NCBI GenBank assembly: GCA_021613375.1
Contig: CM038722.1
Location: forward strand, 22,199,607 to 22,263,606
DNA length: 64,000 nucleotides
Source of the DNA: Megaleporinus macrocephalus
Taxonomy: Eukaryota; Chordata; Actinopteri; Characiformes; Anostomidae
Reading direction: 5' to 3'
Shown here: positions 1-22,768 of the stretch, in pieces
Position numbering within the stretch: position 1 is the stretch's first letter
Layout: each line of letters starts with the position of its first letter
The notes under the pieces: generated by a model
What the model saw: the letters and a program-made list of their open reading frames with translations, nothing else
Database searches by the model: none
What the model was told of the DNA's origin: nothing
Translations under genes and position numbers: made by a program

Positions 1-19
1 GATAGAGAGACAGAGAGAC

Positions 20-109
<90 letters not shown>
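1..109. repeat. (GA)n microsatellite
   Basis: A nearly pure GA/CAGAGA run fills the left edge of the window. Confidence 0.97.
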
Positions 110-112
<3 letters not shown>

Positions 113-2370
113 TATCAGTGAAAGTGTACAGGGTGTAAAGAGTAATTTACGTGGAGATCAATGGAGCGGGAAGAGGCCTGCAGCAGTGGAATAATGAAGA
201 CCAGGCTTTTATTAACGGGCTGGTTATGCAAGTTTAAACTGAACTTCAGAGGACAGGCGAGTTGACTGGACGAAGGTGTCCACGGCAAATGTCATGAGGT
301 CATTACAGAACGGGGGAGAATGGGTGGGGACCGGACTCTGGGCGAGGCCTGCTGCTGGTGAGGTCATGAGAAATGGCAGATGTTTGACACTTGAGGTGGG
401 CGGAAAACCCAAACGCAGCGGTTCTTCACAGCATTTCACCAGCTGCTGATCCAAGACCTACATCACCGCTGCTCAGAGGGCTTTAGACTGCCGGCTGTCT
501 ATACGTCACAGTCCATATAGACGCCATGCTAGCTATACTATAGCACCAACAGCTCTGCATCACTTACACACACACAACTTTTACAAGAGCACTAATTCTG
601 AATTTTCTACAGTCAGGAAATCAGTCAATCAACACTCTGCAGCTTATAGAAGTTTATCTTTTAACAGTGCGCAAACTACAAGCCTACAACCGTGCTCACT
701 TCACCGCCGTCCAATGAAAAACAAGAATCTCCAAAACTGTAACTTTACAGGAGAGACCAAAAACAAACTTAACTTTCCATGCAAGTCAATGGAACCAGAA
801 TTTATTCCAAGCTACTTCCGAGCACTTCTATTGGTCCATTCATCATGAAATTTTCACACAATGTAAACGACTATTGGCTTATTTAAATGATGTACAAAAC
901 TCAAAATCACAAAAATTGAGGTACATGTTTTTCATTGGACAGCGACGAATTGCAATACTGTCACATTTCATGGTCCGGTTAAAAGATAAAAACTAATGGC
1001 CTGTATATTTTTCCCTGGTGTCCCATGATGCAACATAAATACCTCAACAGTAAGTACTCTAATACAAGCAACTTAGAAGGAGAACAGAGGCAGATCCCTT
1101 GAAATAACTATGCAACACACTTTGTCTATTTTCAAAACACACAAGCAAGCCCACTTAAGACCACTTAACTCGATGCAGTTTAGGGCGAGTGCAAGGCTTT
1201 GCACAATGCTAGTGGACTTTAAGCTTCTATTGCATACTACATTAGCCTCGTAGGTCAAGTGCAAAACCTAACAAGCAACCTTCAGACACCAAATATGTTT
1301 TAGCTGATCAACTACATTTCACTAAACTAGCTCTTTAAAAAGAAAAAAACAGTAAAGAGAGAAAAGATAATCAACACATATATAAAAAACAAATGACCAT
1401 TCCACCCCCCGGCAGTTGTGGAAATCCACAGTACCTCTGTGACACTCTTTTTCTTTCACACACAAGCTTTTTTGCATAGGGTCAGTGAATGGGGCGAGGG
1501 TGTGGCAGCAGAGCAGAGCAGGACATCAGGGAAATGATGAATCTGTTCTGGCGCAGCACTCGCACAAAGAGTCTATTGTGCCCAGGCATCAACCTTATAC
1601 CCTACTGATCCCCTAGAAAACTGCACAGTCAGCCAAGTCCACTGCAGCCAATGAGAATGCACCTTAAAGCCCCTCAACCAATAGGAGCATGGGACCAAAT
1701 TTTGATGGCCAATTAACTCTGTGATAATGCCTGTTCAAACTGAACTAGGACCAGTGGTGCTGGGTGACGCATCATCTGTGCCGGTATGGGTGGGCTGGCT
1801 GAACATCCTGAGTGAGTGAGATAATTGGAAGCCTTTGCTGTCACATTGTCATTCCCAATACACAACATTATACTGACATGTTCCCACAAGTGCATGACTA
1901 ACCATCCCACTGACTCCTGGCCATAGATGGCAGCGGCATCAACGAGAACTAAATAACATACATACAGAAAAACGAAGTCTGAATTGACTCTCTACTGTCT
2001 GTCCCTGGTCAGCACGATGTTTTTACAATGGAGACAACCTGGTCATCATGAGTATTCATCAGTCATTTTCTTCAGAACCACAAGTTCTAGCAATCATCAG
2101 TTAAGGCTAATAGAACAAACTAGGCTAACACTAAATCTCTGGCCTTAAAGCTCCAATTATTAGTGAAAGCTAATATAATTTAGGTAGCCTTGTTATGACA
2201 TTGTTCGATTTTACTTTTAATGTCATCTGAATATTTATTCAAAGTAATTAACAACATGTTTAATTAATAATAAAAAAGTAATTAAAAATACAAGCAAAAC
2301 ATCATATAAATCAACTGTTTTTTACCAGAGTATGTAGGCATAACAAACATGTGTCATGGGCACTAAAATG
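110..2370. other. Non-coding, probably intronic, sequence
   Basis: I see no supported gene here. Apart from the MITE at 704-950 the stretch is AT-rich unique-looking DNA. Open frames are short and unsupported by splice sites. It probably lies in intron 1 of the leftward gene starting at 7.1 kb. Confidence 0.5.
704..950. mobile_element. MITE with GTCCAATGAAAAAC inverted ends (copy 1)
   Basis: The left end reads CCGTCCAATGAAAAACA and the right end is its inverse, TGTTTTTCATTGGACAGCG. Internal landmarks (CAATGGAACCAGAA, CTATTGGTCCATTC) recur in inverse order at 52.37-52.56 kb and degenerately at 62.9-63.3 kb. That marks a short non-autonomous DNA-transposon family. Confidence 0.75.
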
Positions 2371-3348
2371 CAAACTGGCGCACCACTGGTCTACCCAAAC
2401 AGGCTCACCAATGGTCTACCCAAACAGGCGCACCAATGGTCTACCGAAACAGGCGCACCAATGGTCTACCCAAACAGGCGCACCAATGGTCTACCCAAAC
2501 TGGCGCACCACTGGTCTACCCAAACAGGCGCACCAATGGTCTACCCAAACAGGCGCACCAATGGTCTACCCAAACAGGCGCACCAATGGTCTACCCAAAC
2601 AGGCGCACCAATGGTCTACCCAAACAGGCGCACCACTGGCCTACCCAAACAGGCGCACCACTGGCCTACCCAAACAGGCGCACCAATGGTCTACCCAAAC
2701 AGGCGCACCAATGGTCTACCCAAACTTGCGCACCACTGGCCTACCCAAACAGGCGCACCAATGGTCTACCCAAACAGGCGCACCAATGGTCTACCCAAAC
2801 AGGCGCACCAATGGTCTACCCAAACAGGCGCACCACTGGTCTACCCAAACAGGCGCACCACTGGTCTACCCAAACAGGCGCACCAATGGTCTACCCAAAC
2901 AGGCGCACCAATGGTCTACCTAAACGTGCACACCAATGGTCTACCCAAACGTGCACACCAATGGTCTACCCAAACGTGCACACCAATGGTCTACCCAAAC
3001 GTGCACACCAATGGTCTACCCAAACAGGCGCACCAATGGTCTACCCAAGCTTGCGCAATACTGGCCTACCCAAACAGGCGCACCACTGGTCTACCCAAAC
3101 AGGCGCACCAATGGTCTACCCAAACAGGCGCACCAATGGTCTACCCAAACAGGCGCACCAATGGTCTACCCAAACGTGCACACCAATGGTCTACCCAAAC
3201 AGGCGCACCAATGGTCTACCCAAACAGGCGCACCAATGGTCTACCCAAACAGGCGCACCAATGGTCTACCCAAACAGGCGCACCAATGGTCTACCCAAAC
3301 GTGCACACCAATGGTCTACCCAAACGTGCACACCAATGGTCTACCCAA
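2371..3348. repeat. 25-bp minisatellite, about 39 copies
   Basis: The unit is CACCAATGGTCTACCCAAAC plus AGGCG. Variants replace AGGCG with GTGCA, ATGGT with CTGGT or CTGGC, or AGG with TTG. The 25-bp unit is not a multiple of 3 and has no stop in any + frame, so all three frames stay open for hundreds of codons. There is no splice, start or composition support for a protein. Confidence 0.97.
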
Positions 3349-6300
3349 GGCTGAAATATTGAGTATTAAGAAAAAGGACATGGAATGATCAATGAACCGA
3401 TCAATGAATGCACTGTATTGACAGGGGAAAAACGTGCTGCACTGGGGTTAAAAAGTCATGAAAACAACCCACAACCATTTGGGAAACTAGTAATCATGTA
3501 ATTCTATTTATCCCTTGCTAATGAGTAGCATTAGGGTCGTTCCAACTAAATGTTTTTTTTCTCTATGATGCCATTTCGGGAGCTACAGGAAGTTAGTCAT
3601 GTTTTTGTCTGACTGTTTGGGGGGAAAAAAATGTATGTTTGGATTCACTCGAGGCACCACATGTGAAAGTTTGCTGGAAGCATGAGAAAGCTGCACTATA
3701 TGTTATCTATATTGTACGATTTACACTGCTTTTCTTTACAAGGCTGTATGTTTGTAACACACCGAGATTTCTCACTGAACCCATGAAGTGTCTGGACTTC
3801 TGTCTCCAAGCATAACTGTTGCATGACGTCAGGAAGGAATTTATGGGAAGTGTCTGTATACAGCCTCCCCAGGGGCTGCCTCTATCTGTGTGATCTATAG
3901 TGTGTTTGTGCATGAAAGAAACAGACATAAAAAAAGAATGTACAGGCACAGAAAGTGAGAGTGAAGGAAAGAAGAGAATGAGTTGATATAAAAGCCTAAA
4001 GGAAGGGAAAATAAAGCCATTGAGAAATTAAGAGATGTGATTGTGGCTCATGTATATTGAAAAGTAATAGGAGCTGAAGCTTAGAAGAGAAACACTATAG
4101 CCCTCCATTTACTGTACAGTGAAACCACCCCCCAAACTTTATTTCTCCTTTGACCTCAGGGAGGAAGTGTCAGTGAGGGTTCACATTCTTGGTCGGCTTG
4201 TTTTTGCTCAGTTCTCCTATGTGTGTTTACAAGACATGCAATGTACTAGAAAGAGTGGGCACATACCAAAACATATATCTGTTTCTACAATAGCAAATTT
4301 TCTAAAAAGTCAACCTTCCTGCAGACAACTCTGCAAAATAATCCTATTTTCTAGGCCGGTCAGTCAATCAGCCTGGCTACTGTAGCAAACAAGTAATTAA
4401 AACTTGTGTACACCAACAAGCAGCATGCACACTTACCATAAACCTCACAAACAGATTTGCTGATATCGTTTCTCACATTGTATTCTCATACAATTGTCAC
4501 TGCTATCTAGATTACTGGACGAAATTCCAGGCTTCAAGATGGCTCTATATGTTAGCAATGAAAAATACTTTTGTCCAAATTTATAGACAACAGTATGGGT
4601 GGGCAATATGATCATGTTTATAGTAAACTATGTTTACTGAGCATACTGTGTATATCATCAGAGCAAAGCTAGTATGGAAATGTGGGTCAATGCCAATGTT
4701 GTTGCATAGGGGCCAGTAACAAATAAGGTGTATAAATGACAATTAAAATGTATTAAATTGTGCATTTATATTAAAATGTATTTAATTAAAATAAATTATG
4801 TATTAAATTGTGCATTTATATTAAAATGCATTCAACTAAAATTAAAAATGTTTTTATATCTCCATCTGTATTTGCATTAACATCCATGCCAACTCCATCT
4901 AGTAACTGTTACTAAATCATTTTTCTACCTCTGTTATTAAAACTGTTCTGGTCTGGTTGCACAATTTGACTTACTGGTTGTGCCACCTGACTTGAGACCA
5001 ACTTCAAATTACAGGCATCTTCATTTGATGTAGTGTCATGTATACAATAAATTATTTTTGGGGGAAATAATGGACTTAGACCAAAGACAAAAACAAAATG
5101 TACTTAATATCAGTGACCTATAAACATTGATAAATGCAATGCAAGTTTAGCTCACTGTCAGTATATAGTATTGCTCCTAATAGCCCACAGCAATGTTATG
5201 CTATGGTCTTGTCACTATCAAAGCAGTGCTCAGATCTCAGACCTCAATATTCACAGTTTTTCTTTTTACAAGTAGGTCCACCCATGATAGCTTTTGGTTG
5301 AACCTTTGACCAGATAGTGAGTACAGGACAGGAAACGTAAAGGTTAGCTTAACAGAGTACCACAACCTGTCTTCTACCACCATACTATTAAAATAAGTGG
5401 AGATGGCTTCTGGAACATGCCTATTCCTGTATTCCTACACCTGACGCCGCTATGCTAACTGCCTCTTTCAGCCACCAAATAAGCCTCAACCACAAAACAC
5501 AACATCTCTGTTTCCAAACACAAGAACGGTCTACATGTTTCTGACATGGTGCATACCAAATACTGAGTCTTTGTTTATTGCATTAACTGTATTATTTTTA
5601 ATAGTTGTTTTAATTAGTTTTTTTTTTTTTAAATGTGCCACTACTGGTTTAAGTCCAACACTCCCACAAGACCACCATCTACTAAAAACCCAAGTGGTGT
5701 ATTTAAAGCCTTAGAGTCACCGGGCCATTCCCACCACTGCAGAGCACCTCACCTTCTACCCTCCCTCATTCGGTCTCTTCCATCTCAAGCCTATACTTTC
5801 AAAGACACTTACTGTTTGCCATCAACTTCCCCTCCTCTGTATTAACCCTACCTTTTCTACACTCTTAAAAAACAAAAACAAAGGTTCTTTAGCGGTTCTT
5901 GACTTGGATGTCCAGTCCTAGGTGATCATCTATAACTGGTACAAGAACCTAAGGGTACTCCATGCCTTAAGCAAGTCTTTTATGCTGATGTTTCATTAAA
6001 AAAATAATAATAAAGAGGCATCCATTGAAAGGTACTTCAGGAGACCAAAAGTGATTCATCTAACGCGTCCCTCCAAAGAAGAGTATGGTTCATTGTTAGG
6101 AGACGGCATATCAGTATCAGTGGGGCAACAGAAAACACTGGGTCGGATATCAGAGTGAAATAAAAGGATGAATTCGACCCAATCCTGTAACACAACTAAC
6201 CAGAAATAGCCCCACTCACACTGGGGGATGTCACAATGGAGGTGTCAGTTAAAAATAGCTAATTTTAGAAGCGTAGGAGTTTATAAAAGGAGAAGTATCA

Positions 6301-7079
6301 GATCACACGCCCAATGCTCAAAGGTTTTTAACATCAATATGTTCCAATAGTTTTATATGTTATCTAATTCTTTAGTTATTTACATATACAATCTCCTCCA
6401 TAGTCCATTTTCCTTGTGTGTTATTGGTAAGCAGAGAATAGTTGTATGAAAAAAATCAATAAAACTTATTAACAAAAACACATTCGAGTGGTACTCTCCC
6501 AGCTTACGTGAAGAGATGTGGTCTTTCTTATGTGTTTGCCTGGACCACGAAGCCCTGAAGACCAGAGTTCCATATTTAGCTGTGAAACTCAGTTCCATTT
6601 TATTCCTGAAGGTCTTGCCGAACGCTGATAAGGCTCATGATAAAGAGCTGGAGGGCCAACAGATTCACGTCAGGAATCGTTCGTCAGCTGCCCCACAATG
6701 TGTAACAGCTCACATGGCCGTAGGAGGTGGCGAAGCAAACATAAATATTGGTATGTGACACACAGCAAGCGCCCATGGAGACTCACTCACCAGGGCTTTC
6801 AATGAGAAGACAACTGTGTAGCTCACAAACACTGACCAGTGCTCTGCCATGCTCTTACCTTCCAGGCCATTAGGCAGGGTCCTCAATAGCCAGAGGGCTT
6901 TTACATGGCCACAACCATGTCACCTAAATCCAGCGGATTATGTGGGTGATGATGATGATGATGGTGATGTTACTACAATAAGACACGTGTTCCAACAGCA
7001 GACGTGTTTCACAAGTACACAGTATGTTGACATAAGCTCTGCCAACAAGTGGAAAGTCACTTCATTGTAAGTTACTCAC
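3349..7079. other. Non-coding stretch with scattered repeats
   Basis: No exon could be supported. The stretch includes AT-rich direct repeats at 4741-4830 (ATGTATTAAATTGTGCATTT twice). It also contains a common teleost repeat at about 5857-6060 (GGTTCTT...GACTTGGATGTCCAG) and a short (GAT)n near 6945-6965. It probably forms intron 1 of the leftward gene. Confidence 0.45.
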
Positions 7080-7100
7080 CTGAATTGAGTCGTTCGCCAT
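7080..7100 (-). CDS. Candidate first coding exon (MANDSIQ) of an unidentified leftward gene
   Basis: On the - strand, ATGGCG sits in a strong initiation context (G at -3 and +4). It opens seven codons, MANDSIQ, which run straight into a consensus donor CAG|GTGAGT at 7080/7079. The CpG-rich block at 7.5-7.9 kb lies upstream on the same strand and would be its promoter. I could not recognise a second exon between 1 and 7079, so the rest probably lies beyond the left edge. Seven residues are too few to name a family. Confidence 0.5.
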
Positions 7101-7559
7101 GACTGGTTGGGTTGATGAAGATGATGTTCTGGATGAACCCCGAATGACTTGCTTGCTTTTCCTCCTTCCAGATATTCAGCCGTCACTAACAAAGGGGGGC
7201 TGTGCACGTCCAGAGCTCCTTCTTAAAGTACAAGACAACCAAGGTTTAACAAAACCTGACACATACAGACTAAACCTTCACTGGGGTCCAGTGTCATGTG
7301 GGCTTCATTCAGTCACCATCTGTTCTCGGGATGAAAGGAAGAGGAACAACCGTTGAAACACTGCTACAAGTGATCCTGGAAGAGGGGTTATCTTCATCTA
7401 CAGATGCAAAGTCCTCACTTCATGCTTTTCCAACGACTATTTTTTTTAAAACGAGGCCAGTCAAAGCCTGACAAGAACGAAGAAGGAGAAGCATGTTGGT
7501 CAGCCGCTTCCAAGCCCCCCTAAAACACACACAGGGAATGGGCAGGGTCTGCTATCCAA

Positions 7560-7875
7560 ACTAGGAGGGAAGAGCTGAGCTGAGCCGAGTCCTCCTCGCT
7601 CTATTCAACGCATCTCACCGTCTCTTTCTTTCAGTCCTCGTGTGTTGAACCAGCACCCAAACCGCCCGGACCGCCGCTCGCCATCGCCTGGAGGGCTCGA
7701 TATCCGTCTGAGCCGCGAGTAAACCAGCGCTGCGTGTGTGTTTCTACCGGAGGAACCGCTCGGTAGCTCTGAATAGACACCGCGCTCCCCCAACAACTCA
7801 CACTGATGATGGCTCATGGGCGCGCACAGACAACAGGGCAGCGGGAGCGCGCTCCTCGCGTCACGTGACCAGCCA
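7560..7875 (-). promoter_or_regulatory. CpG-rich promoter of the leftward gene, with TCACGTGA
   Basis: CpG density rises sharply (GGGCGCGCAC, GGAGCGCGCTCC, CCGCCCGGACCGCC) in otherwise AT-rich DNA. The palindrome TCACGTGA is at 7861-7868. The position upstream of the MANDSIQ start on the - strand fits a promoter for that gene. Splicing between this block and the start codon exon is not resolved. Confidence 0.5.
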
Positions 7876-8063
7876 GAGGGAAAAGGACAATAAAGCGTGA
7901 TCGGTTTTAAGTTATGAATGATAAATACTGCTTCGCTCACACCTGCTGCCTGGGTATTTTCTAAACTAGCACACTAGTGTACCCAACAGGCTTTAAAAAC
8001 GTTCACACGAGTCACCGTTTTCTTATTTATGCTGACGCTCGACATACTATTAAACAATACGCC

Positions 8064-8560
8064 CGTAAAGGACAACTCCACCGGATTGTCAAGCCTACAT
8101 AATGAAAGAATCGAGGTGTAAACAAAGACATTGAAAATGGTTTGTGAGCCTGAGTCAGAATTGTGTACACTGGTGGTAATAGTAACCAGATGTCTGCCTC
8201 TAAAAGCTCTCTCACACAAAATTAGTACAAGAAACGTTTATGAATATGCTGCCTGGTGTCTGACACATTGAGTTATAATAGTTTGTGATAATGTCTTGAC
8301 CTGAAATGTATTTTTAATCCATTTATTTTAATCCATTCATGGCGGAGGGACACATACATGGTGTCATAAGGCAAAATAGTCCATAAAGGAGACTATTTTC
8401 AGATGTTTGCCTATTTCCCCCTTACCAACACTACACATATAGCGGCATAGAGCATGTAGGTTCACTGGTGTTTTTGGATAGTAATTAAAATGGCTATGTG
8501 TGTGTTGTAGACATGGTGACCCCTGGTTCCCATCAACATCACTGTAAAGAAATTAGAGTC
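8064..8560. mobile_element. Degenerate copy of the TTAA element family
   Basis: It begins AAAGGACAACTCCACCGG, a decayed version of the AGGGGAACTCCACCG end seen at 9.96 kb. It also shares TTGGATAGTAA and CTGGTTCCCATCA...CACTGTAAA with the copies at 9.1-9.97 and 60.8-61.1 kb. Confidence 0.55.
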
Positions 8561-8789
8561 TGTTCTTAAGTTTCTTAACAGTAAACCGTTTCACATCAAA
8601 CCACTCTTTTACATCTTCAGCACTGAATTATTCAGCAGATTTTCAGAAGAAGACACTGTCTGTCAATCTGAAGAACCATTTCACTATAAAAATAGAGAAC
8701 TCATGGTTGAACTGTTCTGTTTACTAAAGAACCACTGTTTTAGCGTGTACCACGGGAATATTATTACAGATAATATTACATTACAATAT

Positions 8790-8915
8790 TACAATACAAT
8801 ATATATCTATCCATCCATTATCTTCCACTTTATCCAACTTGTCAGGGTCACCCGGGGGTTGGAGCCAATTCCAGCATCATTGGGAGAAGGCAGGGTACAC
8901 CATGGATAAGTCACC
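8790..8915. repeat. Common teleost interspersed repeat fragment
   Basis: CATCCATTATCTTCCACTTT followed by GTCACCCGGGGGTTGGAGCC and GAAGGCAGGGTACACC is a familiar fish repeat end. The exact class is not asserted. It accounts for the short open frame here. Confidence 0.6.
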
Positions 8916-9141
8916 AGTACAATATATACTATACATACTCTAGTGGTGGTGAGTGACAGCTACGTTAACTTCTCTACTAACTCTAAGGTGTGTAAACTCC
9001 TCTCTTCTAGGAATGAAACACATATCCTCCAGGTAGAGCCAACCAGACAGCTAAGTCTAAGCAACTAAGACCAAGGGAGACAATATGACAATAAAGGCAG
9101 TGAGATTGATTTAAAAAATAATTAAATGAACAGTAAATCCC

Positions 9142-9967
9142 TTAAAGGGGAACTCCAACAATTTGTCACAAATTCTAACAAATTAAATGGTGTTGATGTA
9201 AACAGAGTCATTCAGAGTGGTTTGGTATAAAATGCTTTATTCTAGAGAAGCATACAGAGTCAGTGTAGTTGACAGTAGTCAAATGAATCCGTTCATGAGT
9301 TTTTTGGGTTTTTTTGACAGTTATATGATGAAAGTCGACTAACCACTGATAACATCTTTAAAAAAACACAGGAGAAGGAAATGCTTTACCACAAGCAATT
9401 TAAAAAATCCGACTTCATGAAAAAATTCATGACAAAGCCAAACTCCTCAGCTCAGCAGAGCATCACGTGTCCAACCAGCTCTGAATCGCATTGCTAGCCT
9501 TCGGGAAACCAAAGACACGAACCCCGAAATCACCAGCTCCTCACCCGTCTTCTCTGATTTGTCCATATTGTTAGTGTTGACTAGTTTGTTCAGGGTATTG
9601 TGGGACAAAATAGTCCCCAAAGAAAACTTTATTTTCAGATTGATCACCTTTTTATTTTACATATACAATTTAGAAGACAGAGGTAGGTTTTGGATTAGTA
9701 AATAAAATGGTTATATTTGTGTTGTAGTCTTGTCTTTGTAACTTTATCACAAACCTATTATAAAACAGTGTGTCTGACATCAGGCAGTGCATTTATATCC
9801 ATTTCTAATAATAACTTTCTCTGGTAGACGTCTGGTTCCAATCACTCCCACTGTAAACAATTCTGGCCTGCTTAGATTTTCTAGAACAAAGCAAAGTCTG
9901 AATAACTAAATATAAATTGCATCTAAACAATTTAATAAGATAGAATTTCGGTGGAGTTCCCCTTTAA
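9142..9967. mobile_element. Non-autonomous DNA transposon flanked by TTAA, 12-bp inverted ends
   Basis: TTAA at 9142-9145 and 9964-9967 flank an 818-bp element beginning AGGGGAACTCCA and ending TGGAGTTCCCCT, a perfect 12-bp inverted repeat. TTAA duplication is the hallmark of piggyBac-type transposition, so a piggyBac-like MITE is inferred. No transposase is encoded. Confidence 0.75.
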
Positions 9968-10019
9968 ACTCATTTAAACTTCAGGGGGAAAAACTCAGCC
10001 TAGTTTTTCCACAGACACG

Positions 10020-10242
10020 TCACGTGATCAGCGACGTTGCGCGTGCAGAACAGGGGCAGATATCGTGCCTGGCAGCTTTAAACGACTTAGTTTAAGGCAT
10101 TTAAGCTGCGTTTAAAGTGTGGATAATTTCATGTTATGTTTGAAGGGACGTTGAAGACTGTTTGCTATTTATTTCACAGCTTTCTAACCGGCTAACTCGC
10201 GGACGGTAGTAACGTTGACCGTTACTGGTTGAGTGCAGAGAG
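10020..10242 (+). promoter_or_regulatory. C19orf67 promoter and 5' UTR, with TCACGTGA palindrome
   Basis: This CpG-containing stretch just upstream of the first ATG carries the 8-bp palindrome TCACGTGA at 10020-10027. That is an E-box of the kind bound by USF and TFE/MITF factors. No TATA box is visible. The transcription start is not determined; it probably lies between 10030 and 10200. Confidence 0.55.
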
Positions 10243-22434
<12,192 letters not shown>

Positions 22435-22768
22435 TCTAGCACTTTTCTTCAGCCGTTACAGTTAGAACGTGGTTCTCTTGTTTAGAAATGTTATTTTATC
22501 TGTTTTCTTTAGCTTCAGAGTTGTTCAGAAGTTGTTAACCTTTAGTAGTGGTAAAGAATTTACACAGTTTCTTTTTTCTTTTTATTAATGCTGCTTGGTT
22601 TTGGTCTGTGGCTTTCTCATGGTGTTTGTTCCATGTTATCTAACTGGTCACAGCCGATTTGTTCAGGGGAAAGAAAAAAGCAGTAGCCAGATTTCATACA
22701 GCAATCCAGTTTTATTTCTCATTGTTGGAACAAAAACAAAAGACCAATAGTAATACATTAAGAATAAA
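22435..22768 (+). other. C19orf67 3' UTR; convergent tail overlap
   Basis: The first AATAAA on the + strand after the C19orf67 stop is at 22763-22768. The opposing gene has its AATAAA at 22716-22711. If both are used, the two transcripts overlap by roughly 70-100 bases at their 3' ends. Poly(A) choice is inferred from hexamers only. Confidence 0.4.

Noticed and set aside
2351..3388. Four + strand open frames of 150-332 codons.
   Set aside because: They are frame-shifted versions of the same 25-bp array.
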